Shown in pieces: positions 50,346-58,758 of a stretch of 64,000 nucleotides of DNA (positions within the stretch are counted from its first letter, which is position 1; each line of letters begins with the position of its first letter). The position numbers and the translations under genes were made by a program. Source of the stretch: CAZLKN01 sp964560135 (GTDB lineage Bacteria; Actinomycetota; JAICYB01); assembly GCA_964560135.1 (NCBI GenBank), contig CAZLKN010000006.1, positions 1-64,000 on the forward strand, read 5' to 3'. The notes beneath the pieces were generated by a model. The model had not been told where the DNA came from, did no database searches, and saw nothing but the letters and a program-made list of their open reading frames with translations.

Positions 50346-51500
50346 ATGAGGCTGGCTCATGTCGCGCGGCTCGGTGTGGTGGCCATGGTGGCCGGATTGC
50401 TGGTTCCCGGCACCTCCGCCGCCACCGAGCCGTCCAGCGGAACACTGACCGCGGAGTCTGGTCCCGTCGCGTGGACGGGCGGGCCCTTCGAGGCGTCGAA
50501 CCGCGCCGTGTGCGCCGGCCCGACCGACCCCACCTGCGACCATTTCCTGCTCACCGTCGACGCTCCCGTGGGCCGCGTCGTGCAGGTGGCGGTGGCGGCC
50601 GGGGACCCGGATGAGATCTACAACTTCACCGTCCACGCCCCGGACGGCCGCCAGGTGGCGGCGTCGGGATGGGGCGATACGGTGGTGGTGAACTTCACGC
50701 ATCACCGCTTCTTCCCGGAGGGGCCCTACGAGATCCGCGTGCAGCCGAACGCGGTGGCGGCCGGCTCTACCTACCAGGGGATGGCACGGCTCAGCGAGAC
50801 CATGCCCGACCCGAAGGACGACTGTCTGGAGGCGGTCCCGCCGATGGCGGGGGTGCGGGGCGTGACCGACGACGGGTCGGTCCTGCGGTTGCGGCTCCTG
50901 GTCCTGCTCGACCAGTGGGGTCGACGGGGCCATCCGGCCTCCCCGGCGCTGGACGAGGAGACGGGACGGAAGATCGTCGAGGATGCGGCGGTTTCCTACG
51001 CCCCGCTGGGCATCGAGCTGACGGCCCGCTTCGAGGAGATCCACGCGACCTCGGCGGAGGTGGACGACCTGTTCGCGGCGGCCAAGGAGCACGTCGGCGG
51101 CAGTCGCCCCGACGACGTGGACATCGTCTATCTGATGACCAGGAAGAACATCACCCGGGACGGGAGCAGTTCCGTGGCCGGGGTCGCCGACTGCATCGGG
51201 GGCCTGGAGGATCCACGCCGGGCGTTCGTCATCGGCCAGACGATCGAGCCCTTCGAGCTCGGGACCCTGTGGTTCTCCCTGTACGGGTCGGCGAAGGTGC
51301 TCGCGCATGAGGTCGGACACCTGCTGGGGGCCCACCACCACTACGCGAACTGCGTCGAGGGCGTCCCCGACGAGCTCGACGAGGGGGGTGTGACGCCGTG
51401 CACCCTGATGGCGCCCGACCTCACGCTGCTGTCCCGCACCATCGGGGTCGGGAACACCGCGGTGATGCGGGCCCGGGTCTGGGCGTACGCCAGGGGCTGA
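50346..51500 (+). CDS. Secreted metzincin-type zinc metalloprotease
   Basis: 384 aa with a signal peptide (LGVVAMVAGLLVPGTSAA). A PPC-like beta domain (about 60-160) precedes the protease domain. Zinc site H321-E322-x2-H325-x2-G328-x2-H331 (HEVGHLLGAHH), the full HExxHxxGxxH metzincin signature, and a Met-turn PCTLMAPD downstream. Closest in layout to reprolysin-like (M12B) bacterial secreted peptidases. Cysteines in YANC and PCTL may form a disulfide near the active site. Substrate unknown. Confidence 0.8.
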   Translation: MRLAHVARLGVVAMVAGLLVPGTSAATEPSSGTLTAESGPVAWTGGPFEASNRAVCAGPTDPTCDHFLLTVDAPVGRVVQVAVAAGDPDEIYNFTVHAPDGRQVAASGWGDTVVVNFTHHRFFPEGPYEIRVQPNAVAAGSTYQGMARLSETMPDPKDDCLEAVPPMAGVRGVTDDGSVLRLRLLVLLDQWGRRGHPASPALDEETGRKIVEDAAVSYAPLGIELTARFEEIHATSAEVDDLFAAAKEHVGGSRPDDVDIVYLMTRKNITRDGSSSVAGVADCIGGLEDPRRAFVIGQTIEPFELGTLWFSLYGSAKVLAHEVGHLLGAHHHYANCVEGVPDELDEGGVTPCTLMAPDLTLLSRTIGVGNTAVMRARVWAYARG

Positions 51501-51501
51501 C

Positions 51502-51963
51502 CTACTCGCCCATCACCTTGATCACCAGGCGCTTGCGCCGGCGTCCGTCGAACTCGGCGTAGAAGATCGCCTGCCACGGTCCGAGGTCGAGGTCGCCGTC
51601 GGTGACCGGGACGATGACCTGGTGGTGGACGAGCAGGTTCTTCAGGTGCGCGTCCCCGTTGTCCTCGCCCCCGGCGTGGTGGCGGTAGTCGCCGGGGTCG
51701 GGCAGGAGCCGTTGCGCGACATCGTTGGCGGGATCCTTCCAGGAGGGCGGGGCGATCTTGTCGAGCCACTCCAGGGTGTCGGCGAGGATCCCCGGCTCGT
51801 CGTCGTTGACCCAGACCCCTGCGGTGATGTGCATCGCGGAGACGAGGACCATACCCTCGCGCACACCCGCCTCACGGACGGCCTTCCTGACGTCCTCGGT
51901 GATCCGGACGAACTCCCGCCGTCCGGCGGTCTGGAAGTGCATGTACTCGGTATGCGTCTTCAT
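51502..51963 (-). CDS. YjbQ/UPF0047-family protein
   Basis: 153 aa, ATG 51963 after GGGAGGC. Contains the family signature from VLVSAMHITAGVWVNDDEPGI to HHAGGEDNGDAHLKNLL and GPWQAIFYAEFDGRRRKR. Members have weak thiamine-phosphate synthase activity in vitro; physiological role unsettled. Convergent with the metzincin gene, with 1 bp between the two stops. Confidence 0.87.
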   Translation of the reverse strand: MKTHTEYMHFQTAGRREFVRITEDVRKAVREAGVREGMVLVSAMHITAGVWVNDDEPGILADTLEWLDKIAPPSWKDPANDVAQRLLPDPGDYRHHAGGEDNGDAHLKNLLVHHQVIVPVTDGDLDLGPWQAIFYAEFDGRRRKRLVIKVMGE

Positions 51964-52073
51964 CGCGGCCTCCCTTCTTTTCCAAGGAGCGTACCGGGCA
52001 GGAATCGTCCGGGTTCGCACCGAATCCCTGGAGAGATACTTGACGCACTGGTCAAGAAGCCGAGGAGGGGTGC

Positions 52074-53909
52074 ATGCGACGCAGAAGGGCACTGCTGGGA
52101 GGCGCAATCGCGCTGTGTCTCACGCTCACAGGTTTCCCGGGCGCGAGCCCGGCCATCGGAAACGGGGCCCCCGCGGCCGGATGGGGACACCCCTTCGCGG
52201 AGGACCCGGCCTTCGGTGACGGCGAAGGCGAAGGTCATGCTCCGGAGACGATCGAGGAGTCGAAGCGCACGCCGCCGGCGGTCAGCGTCGCCGTGCTGCC
52301 CGACGGGCGGATCCTGTACTGGGGAGGCCTGGAGGGACTCGAGGATTCGGCGGCGCCACTGGCGCTGGACGCCGGCCGTTCGGCGACGCTGAGCCGGGCC
52401 CGGGTGCTCGACCTGCGCGACGGCACGCCCTCATGGTCGACCCCGACCCCCGAGTTCGGCGGGGAGACGGACATGTTCTGCGCCGACCAGCGCCTGCTCC
52501 ACGACGGCAGGCTGCTCGTCGCCGGGGGCACGATCTACCGCAACGACCCGGTCGACCTGACCCCGGTCACGGGCCCGGAGGGCCCCGGGGGCACGGCGGA
52601 ACTGTTCGGGAGCAACGAGACCCGGCTCTTCGACCCCGAGGTCGGCGAGCACGGGACGTTCTCGCCCGCCGACGAGATGAACCATGGCCGCTGGTACCCG
52701 ACGCTCGTCACCCTGCCCGACGGCCGGGTCTTCGTGGCCTCGGGCGTCGAGCGGCTGCTCTACAACGACAAGGGGCTCAACGTCCACGCCACCGAGATCT
52801 TCGATCCGGAGACGGGGGCCTGGACCGACAACGGTTCCGACGGTGAGACCTCCCTGCCGCTGTTCGCACGGATGCACCTGCTTCCCGACGGGAAGGTCTT
52901 CTACGGCGGCGTGGGCCAGATGTGGAGCCCCTTCGGCCAGGCGGTGGACGAAGCGCTCTGGCACCTCCACAAGACCTACGATCCCGCGGAGAACAGCTGG
53001 GAGATCGCCGGCCTCGGCGGCCATGGGGCCCGCAGCGGCGCCTTTTCGGTGATGCTCCCGCTGGCCCCGCCCTATGACGAGGCGCGGATCCTCGTGGGCG
53101 GCGGAACCCTCGGGACCTCGCCGGGCTCCTACGTGTCCAATTCACTGACCGAGATCGTCACCGTGAACGACGGGATGTCCTCGGTCGAGCGGGGGCCGGA
53201 CCTGAACAACGACCGGTGGTACTCCAGCGGCGTGCTCCTGCCGGACGGCGGCGTGGTGGCCGTGAACGGTGCCACCGCCGACGAGGTCATCGCACCGGGG
53301 ACGGAGTTTCCGGTGCGCCAGGCGGAGCTGTTCGACGGTGAGAGCTGGGTGCCGCTGGGTGAGGGCTCGCGGGACCGCACCTACCACAACGCAGCCGTAC
53401 TGCTCGCCGACGGCCGTGTGCTGGTGACGGGCCACTCGCCGATCAACACGCTGTACGGCCCGACCGGCGACAACGGCCTCCGGGATGCGATCGGGACGGC
53501 CAACAACTTCAAGGATCCGTCCTTCGAGATCCTGACGCCCCCGTACCTGTCGAACGGGGACCGGCCGGTGATCGAGCTCGCGCAGAAGGGCATCGCCTGG
53601 ACGGAGAGCTCCGCGGCGGCCTTCCCGCTGACGGTGGACGACGCGGACGCCATCGAACGGGTGGTGCTGATGCGGCTGCCGTCCACCACCCACGTCACCG
53701 ACGCGGACATGCGCGCCGTGGAGCTCGCGTACGAGCAGACCGGCCAAAAGACCCTCGATGTGACGGGGCCCCCGAACGGCAACGTGGCCCCTCCGGGCTA
53801 CTACTACCTGTTCGTCCTGAACGACGCCGGGACGCCGTCCAAGGCCCGCGTCGTGAAGGTCGGCTCCACCCCGGACGTCGGCCAGGCCGACGCCCCCATG
53901 GGCCTGTAG
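52074..53909 (+). CDS. Secreted copper-radical oxidase (galactose oxidase/GlxA-like)
   Basis: 611 aa with a signal peptide that has an RRRR start. Seven-bladed kelch propeller plus the C-terminal DUF1929/E-set domain. Residues equivalent to the galactose oxidase site are present: C136 (DMFCADQ) for the Cys-Tyr cofactor with Y208 (GRWYPTL), axial Y437 and ligand H438 (RTYHNAAV), and H540 (TTHVTDADMR). It should oxidise primary alcohols or aldehydes to give H2O2. Streptomyces GlxA, its likely relative, acts in cell-wall glycan deposition. The next gene begins 2 bp later and is probably a partner. Confidence 0.88.
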   Translation: MRRRRALLGGAIALCLTLTGFPGASPAIGNGAPAAGWGHPFAEDPAFGDGEGEGHAPETIEESKRTPPAVSVAVLPDGRILYWGGLEGLEDSAAPLALDAGRSATLSRARVLDLRDGTPSWSTPTPEFGGETDMFCADQRLLHDGRLLVAGGTIYRNDPVDLTPVTGPEGPGGTAELFGSNETRLFDPEVGEHGTFSPADEMNHGRWYPTLVTLPDGRVFVASGVERLLYNDKGLNVHATEIFDPETGAWTDNGSDGETSLPLFARMHLLPDGKVFYGGVGQMWSPFGQAVDEALWHLHKTYDPAENSWEIAGLGGHGARSGAFSVMLPLAPPYDEARILVGGGTLGTSPGSYVSNSLTEIVTVNDGMSSVERGPDLNNDRWYSSGVLLPDGGVVAVNGATADEVIAPGTEFPVRQAELFDGESWVPLGEGSRDRTYHNAAVLLADGRVLVTGHSPINTLYGPTGDNGLRDAIGTANNFKDPSFEILTPPYLSNGDRPVIELAQKGIAWTESSAAAFPLTVDDADAIERVVLMRLPSTTHVTDADMRAVELAYEQTGQKTLDVTGPPNGNVAPPGYYYLFVLNDAGTPSKARVVKVGSTPDVGQADAPMGL

Positions 53910-53911
53910 GG

Positions 53912-54988
53912 GTGGGGCGAGGTTGTCGCGCGGCGGCGGCGCGCAGCGCCGCCGCCGCGGCCTTCGCCCTCGTGAGCGGGCACTTCGCCCTCGCCCACGA
54001 GGGCGAAGTGCCCTTCCGCAGCATCCTCGACCGCGTCCAGCCGGAGATCGACGGCCTCGAGGTGCGGGTCCTGCACTCCGTGCAGCCGGTGATCGAGGTG
54101 CGCAACCGGACCGGTGGGGTGCTCGACATCCCCGGTGTGCACGGCGAGCCGTTCCTGCGGATCCACGCCGACCGCGTCGAGGTGAACGAGGCGTCCCCGA
54201 CCCACGCCGCCTCCACGGGTCCGTTCGGCCCCCGCCCGGCGCCCCCCGGCGACGGTGACGCGGAGGCTCGCTGGCGGACCGTCGAGCGGGACCGGTGGCA
54301 GTGGTTCGATCCCCGGATCCGGATCGACGTGCGGGAGGAGCAGGCGGTCGATCCCGAGGCGGGATCCGTCCACGAGTGGAGGATCGAGGCGGCGCTGGAC
54401 GAGCGTGCCGTGACCATCGAGGGGCACATCGAGCGTCGGGAGGTGCACGGCCATCTCGTCACCCTCCTGGAGGAGGTCCCGGAGATCGACGGACTGGAGA
54501 TCCGGGTTCTGGAGGGCCGGATCCCCGCGGTGTTCGTGCGCAACGAGACGGGTGAGGTGCTGGAGGTGCCGGGTCTGGAGGGGGAGCCCTTCCTGCGCAT
54601 CGGTCCGGACGGGGTCGAGGGCAACCAGCGCTCGCCGTCCTTCTATCTGGCGGGAACCCAGCGCATCCGGGACGTGCCCCCCGACGCCGACGCCGCGGCC
54701 CCACCGGAGTGGGTGGAGCTGTCCGGCCGGCCGTTGTGGGCGTGGCTCGAATACCGGGCCCGGGCCCCCGAAGACGTGGAACCCGTCCTGCTCGGAGAGG
54801 AGCGGAGGATCATCTTGCGGTGGACCACGCCGATGGAGCTCGGCGGCGGAGCGCTCGAGGTGGCCGGCGCCGTCGAATGGGTGCCCGCGGTGGCGCCCAC
54901 CGCGGAGCGGCGTCCGTGGATCGTCGTGGTCGTCGTGGTGCTCGTCCTGGCGGCGGGCGGGGTGTTGGTGGTGCTTCGGAGGTCGTGA
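53912..54988 (+). CDS. Membrane-anchored protein with two copies of an unknown domain, linked to the copper oxidase
   Basis: 358 aa, GTG start 2 bp after the oxidase stop. Signal peptide ending near FALA-HEGE; C-terminal anchor (WIVVVVVVLVLAAGGVLVVL). Two tandem modules of ~130-170 residues share PEIDGLE(V/I)RVL, V.VRN.TG.VL.(I/V)PG and GEPFLRI. No cysteines; His at HEGE and HGEP could bind metal. I do not recognise the family. The gene order predicts it works with the secreted copper oxidase, for example as a membrane tether or maturation factor. Confidence 0.62.
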   Translation: MGRGCRAAAARSAAAAAFALVSGHFALAHEGEVPFRSILDRVQPEIDGLEVRVLHSVQPVIEVRNRTGGVLDIPGVHGEPFLRIHADRVEVNEASPTHAASTGPFGPRPAPPGDGDAEARWRTVERDRWQWFDPRIRIDVREEQAVDPEAGSVHEWRIEAALDERAVTIEGHIERREVHGHLVTLLEEVPEIDGLEIRVLEGRIPAVFVRNETGEVLEVPGLEGEPFLRIGPDGVEGNQRSPSFYLAGTQRIRDVPPDADAAAPPEWVELSGRPLWAWLEYRARAPEDVEPVLLGEERRIILRWTTPMELGGGALEVAGAVEWVPAVAPTAERRPWIVVVVVVLVLAAGGVLVVLRRS

Positions 54989-55024
54989 GGGCACCCGCCG
55001 AGGTCGCCGATCAGAGCGCGGCGC

Positions 55025-56089
55025 TCACGCCACCTCCGTCAGCGCCCGGACGGCCCGGGCGGCGATCGCCGGGACCGCGTGTTCGAGCTGGGGGAACATC
55101 GGGTCGTCGGTCGTGCCCCGCAGGTGGCGGGCGTAGGAGCCTTCGAGGATGATGGCGAGCTTCCACGTCGCCAGTGCCGTGTAGAAGGGCAGATCCCGCA
55201 TCGACCGTCCCGTACGCCGCTCGTAGCGCGAGGCGAGCTCGGCGCGCGCCGGGAAGCCGGGCAGCCTGGTGAGATCCCCGGTGTCGGTCTCCCGTTCGGC
55301 GGGCGGGTCGCCGGGCTCCCGCCAGTAGGAGAGCATCCAGCCCACGTCCGCGAGCGGCTCCCCGAGCGTCGACATCTCCCAGTCGAACACGGCCACGAGA
55401 CGCGGCGGGACGCCGTGGCCGTACATCACGTTGTCGAGCTTGTAGTCGCCGTGGACGATCGTCGACGGTCCGCTCGGCTCGGGGATCCGCTCGGCGAGCC
55501 GTCCGGCGACCGTCCAGAGATCCGGAACCTCGCGCGCCTGCCGGGTGGTCTCCGCCGCACCGGCGAGCTGCTTCGTCCACCGCGCCACCTGCCTCTCGAC
55601 GTACCCGTGGGGCTTCCCGAACCCCTCGAGGCCGGCGGCGCGGTGATCGACGGCGTGGATCTCCGCGAGGGCGTCCACCAACTCGCGGCCGAGCGCCGGA
55701 CGGTGCTCCTCGGTGATGTCCGGGGGAAGCTCCGCGCGCAGCACGCGGCCGTCCACGGCCTCCATGAGATAGAAGGGCGCCCCGATCACGCTCTCGTCGG
55801 TGCACAGGGCCACGGGACGGGGAGCGCGCACGGGGGTGCCGGCCAGCGCACTCAGGACACGGTGTTCGCGGACCACATCGTGGGCGGTGGGCAGGTAGGG
55901 GGGCCGCGGGGGGCGGCGCAGCACGAGCCGCTCGTGCCCCCGGTGCACGAAGAACGTCTCGCAGGAGTGTCCGGCCTGGTGACGGCGGACGGCGACCGGC
56001 CCGTCGCCGTCCGGAAGGTGGCGGTCCAGCCAGCGTGTGAGGGCGTCGGGGTCGACCAGGGGCGCCCGGTGGGTGTCCATGGCAGCCAT
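55025..56089 (-). CDS. APH-type phosphotransferase (acyl-CoA dehydrogenase-associated family)
   Basis: 354 aa protein-kinase-like fold: catalytic loop IVHGDYKLDNVMY (HGD..xxN), metal Asp in AVFDWEMSTLGEPLADVG, N-lobe LVLRRPP. The stretch HGDYKLDNVM...WEMSTLGEPLADVGW is typical of the ACAD10/11-type phosphotransferases that phosphorylate hydroxy-acyl-CoAs, not antibiotic kinases. Start at ATG 56089, or ATG 56080. Divergent from the R2lox gene. Confidence 0.83.
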   Translation of the reverse strand: MAAMDTHRAPLVDPDALTRWLDRHLPDGDGPVAVRRHQAGHSCETFFVHRGHERLVLRRPPRPPYLPTAHDVVREHRVLSALAGTPVRAPRPVALCTDESVIGAPFYLMEAVDGRVLRAELPPDITEEHRPALGRELVDALAEIHAVDHRAAGLEGFGKPHGYVERQVARWTKQLAGAAETTRQAREVPDLWTVAGRLAERIPEPSGPSTIVHGDYKLDNVMYGHGVPPRLVAVFDWEMSTLGEPLADVGWMLSYWREPGDPPAERETDTGDLTRLPGFPARAELASRYERRTGRSMRDLPFYTALATWKLAIILEGSYARHLRGTTDDPMFPQLEHAVPAIAARAVRALTEVA

Positions 56090-56187
56090 TCGACCACAGC
56101 CCCGGGGGCCCGGACGAACACCAGAGGGTTCCGCTCTGGCGTAGAATCGAATTCTGAAACCGCCGGTACAGATAAGGGAGGATGGCG

Positions 56188-57240
56188 ATGGCGCGTTCGA
56201 TCGAGGACATCGTCCGGGAGGTCGAAGGCTCTGACGTGAAGGGCCTGGTGAAGGTCGACGTCGACGACGTCTATCAGCAGATGGACCACATGCTGCAGGC
56301 GCGACCCTCGCCGCTGGATCTCTACAACCGCTGGGAGAAGCAGCAGTGGGCGGTGGCCGACCTCGACTTCACCCAGGACAAGATCGACTGGGCGAACATG
56401 TTCGAGCCGATCCGCGAGCAGCTCCAACGGACGATGACGCTGTTCTTCATCGGGGAGCAGGCGGTCACCGACACGCTGGCGCCGATCGTCCACGCGGCCC
56501 CCACCGAGGAGGACCGGATCTTCCTGTCCACCCAGATCGTGGACGAAGCCCGGCACACCGTGTTCTTCATGCGGTTCTTCGACGAGGTCCTCGGGGTTTC
56601 GGGCGGGCTCCACGGCGCGCTGGAGTCGGTGCGCCCCGACGCCGTGGCCGGATTCCGGAAGATCTTCGACCACCAGCTCGTCGAAGCCACCGACCGGGTC
56701 CGCGAGAACCCGACCGACTACGAGTCGTGGCTGCGGGGCATCACGATCTACCACCTCGTCGTCGAGGGGATGCTCGCACTGACCGGACAGAAGTTCCTGC
56801 TGCGTACGATCCGTAACGTCAACGTGATGCCCGGCTTCTACGGGGGGTTCACCGCGGTGACGCGCGACGAGTCCCGCCACGTGAACTACGGGGTCGGCGT
56901 GCTGCGCGAAGGGGTCCTGAAGGGGCATGCGAAGCTGATCGAGGAGACGATCTCGGAGCTGCTCGAGCCGGCATGCTGGACGATCTTCGCCCCCGACCGG
57001 AAGTTCGCCCTGAGCGACCCCGAGCTGATCCCCGAGGATCTGCGGGTGAACCCGCGGGAGATCATCGACTTCTCGCTGCACTCACTCACCAAGCGGCTGC
57101 GCGTCGCGGGCATCGCCCAGGACTTCCTCGACCACGTGACCAAGACGGGCAACGAGTACTACGTGCGGTGCATCGACGAGTACGAGCAGAACCACAGCGA
57201 AGACCACCCGATCCGCTGGTACGACCGCCGGGCATCGTAG
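56188..57240 (+). CDS. R2-like ligand-binding oxidase (R2lox)
   Basis: 350-aa ferritin-like Mn/Fe carboxylate protein. ATG 56188 is 6 nt after GGAGG; ATG 56182 overlaps that site. Metal ligands: E90, E120/H123 (DEARH), E193 (VVEG), E228/H231 (DESRH). V93 lies 3 residues after E90, and Y188 lies 5 before E193, exactly the spacing of the Val-Tyr ether cross-link pair in R2lox, so it is not a true ribonucleotide reductase subunit. Binds a long-chain fatty-acid-like ligand; in vivo reaction unknown. Confidence 0.88.
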   Translation: MARSIEDIVREVEGSDVKGLVKVDVDDVYQQMDHMLQARPSPLDLYNRWEKQQWAVADLDFTQDKIDWANMFEPIREQLQRTMTLFFIGEQAVTDTLAPIVHAAPTEEDRIFLSTQIVDEARHTVFFMRFFDEVLGVSGGLHGALESVRPDAVAGFRKIFDHQLVEATDRVRENPTDYESWLRGITIYHLVVEGMLALTGQKFLLRTIRNVNVMPGFYGGFTAVTRDESRHVNYGVGVLREGVLKGHAKLIEETISELLEPACWTIFAPDRKFALSDPELIPEDLRVNPREIIDFSLHSLTKRLRVAGIAQDFLDHVTKTGNEYYVRCIDEYEQNHSEDHPIRWYDRRAS

Positions 57241-57260
57241 CCCCGACGCATCGGGGAGGA

Positions 57261-57293
57261 TCGTGGGGGCCGCCGTCATGGCGGCCCCCACGA
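57261..57293. terminator. Bidirectional terminator after R2lox
   Basis: A 14-bp perfect stem (57261-57274 with 57280-57293), loop GTCAT. Between convergent R2lox and the lipoprotein gene. A second small hairpin, CCCCGA-CGCA-TCGGGG, lies at 57241-57256. Confidence 0.85.
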
Positions 57294-57307
57294 GTCTCAT
57301 CCGGCTG

Positions 57308-58036
57308 TCAGTCCGCGATGGTCCCGTGGACCTCCCGATCCTCCATCACCGTGCCGTCGCCGGTCAGGAACCGGACCGACGTCTCGTAGCTATCGGATTC
57401 CTCCGAGCCGAGGGGCCCGGCGATCCGCACCGGAGTCCCGTCCACGACGGGATACACGATGCGGTAGTCGCCGAGGTCGTGTGCGAGCCATGTGGCCCCC
57501 TCGGGCACGGGTACGGAGATGAAGCCGATGGTGGTTCTCCCGTCGGGGACGATACCGAGGCGGCCTCCTGAAACCGCGAGCTGCCGGTCGTCCCAAGGTG
57601 CGCGCATTTCTCCCCCGATGACCAGCTCGCCGCCGTCGGAGACGGCGTCGCACCCTGCCAGGACACGGCTGGACGCGGAGTCGTCGTCGCCGCTGCGGGC
57701 GTCGAAGGTCACGCTGGCGCCGAAGGCACCGACGTAGCCGACGAGGAATGTGCCGCGAACCTCGTGGTCGTCCCGGCACTCCCGGACGAGCGGGTGGTTC
57801 TCGTTGAGCTGCGTCGCTCCGATCACGGGAGTGCCGGCCCCCGGAGCCACGTCCAGGGGGACGGGCCCGGGCGTGCTGCCGTCGGCAAGCTTCGACGGCG
57901 GACCGGTCGGAGCCGGCCCGGCCGGCGTGGGCGTGGGCGCGGCCTGCGGGGCGGGGGCCTGCGTGCACCCCACACCCACCAGGCACACCGCCAGCACCAG
58001 CGCGGCGCCCACGCGACGATCCGCCATCCGGCTCAC
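57308..58036 (-). CDS. Lipoprotein of unknown function
   Basis: 242 aa with a lipobox: signal helix VGAALVLAVCLVGVGC, lipidated Cys near 24, then a Pro/Ala/Thr linker and a ~180-residue beta-rich domain. Two Cys (RECRDD, AGCDAV) may pair. ATG 58027 is an alternative start. Follows, 27 bp away, the NlpC/P60 and propeller genes on the same strand. Confidence 0.65.
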   Translation of the reverse strand: MSRMADRRVGAALVLAVCLVGVGCTQAPAPQAAPTPTPAGPAPTGPPSKLADGSTPGPVPLDVAPGAGTPVIGATQLNENHPLVRECRDDHEVRGTFLVGYVGAFGASVTFDARSGDDDSASSRVLAGCDAVSDGGELVIGGEMRAPWDDRQLAVSGGRLGIVPDGRTTIGFISVPVPEGATWLAHDLGDYRIVYPVVDGTPVRIAGPLGSEESDSYETSVRFLTGDGTVMEDREVHGTIAD

Positions 58037-58062
58037 CTGGATCCCCCCTTTCGCTCCCGGTT

Positions 58063-58758
58063 TCAGTCAGGCTCCTTGATGCACAGGGCCCCGCACGGAT
58101 CGTTCGGGTCGGGGACGATCCATCCCGTCCGCTGCACGCCCTTGTAGGCCGAGCTCCCCCGGTACGATCGCGGCCACTCTCCCGTCCCGTCCGCCTCCGA
58201 CTTCGCCTCCACGATAAGGTCCAGGTTCAAGGGGCTGGCGTCGGGTACTGCGAGCATGCCGATGTGGCCGTCCTTCGCGAGGGCGTCCATGAGCCGGAGC
58301 TCGGACTTGCTCACGTTGACGCTCTGCGCCGGCTCGGCGTACTTGAAGCTGGTCGACACGTAGGGTCCGTGGACGTAATGGAGGAGCGGCCAGTACGAGA
58401 ACCCCGTGCCCTTGATCGGGAGGAACCAGGACTTGAAGGTGAAGCCGGAGCAATCGCCTCCTTCGCCCCCGGTCCAGCGCTCCTTAAGCGGATCGTTCGG
58501 CTGATCGTCGACGCCGTTGGCGTTCCAGCAGCCGCCGTCCCACTGGTACCCGTCGCCCTCCGCGGTCCGCGCGTAGGCCCGGGCCCCCTCGCGGCTCTTC
58601 GGGAATGCCTCGACCTCCTCGAAGTGGTCGAGGGGCGCGCACCACTCGTCTCGGAAGTGCGGTTCGGCCCGGTGGCCCGCCGCCGCGGGTGCGGCGACGA
58701 GACCGACGAGCAGCGCCGCGAGGGCCGCGGCGATCACGGATCGCATGGGTGCGGTCAT
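58063..58758 (-). CDS. Secreted NlpC/P60-like cysteine-peptidase-type protein
   Basis: 231 aa, signal peptide (MRSVIAAALAALLVGLVAAPAAAG). The mature domain has GGEGGDCSGFTFKSWF, the catalytic-Cys motif DCSGF of NlpC/P60 hydrolases, then DGHIGMLAV for the His and DLIVEA for the third polar residue. Such enzymes cleave D-Glu-mDAP peptide bonds in peptidoglycan. The N-terminal Cys pair (DEWCAPL; GGCWNA) and C-terminal CGALCIKEP suggest disulfides. ATG 58758 overlaps the upstream stop; ATG 58746 is nearer the signal peptide. Confidence 0.7.
   Translation of the reverse strand: MTAPMRSVIAAALAALLVGLVAAPAAAGHRAEPHFRDEWCAPLDHFEEVEAFPKSREGARAYARTAEGDGYQWDGGCWNANGVDDQPNDPLKERWTGGEGGDCSGFTFKSWFLPIKGTGFSYWPLLHYVHGPYVSTSFKYAEPAQSVNVSKSELRLMDALAKDGHIGMLAVPDASPLNLDLIVEAKSEADGTGEWPRSYRGSSAYKGVQRTGWIVPDPNDPCGALCIKEPD

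Noticed and set aside
56188..57240. Class I ribonucleotide reductase beta subunit
   Set aside because: The radical-Tyr position is Val and the Val/Tyr spacing is that of R2lox; no alpha subunit is nearby.
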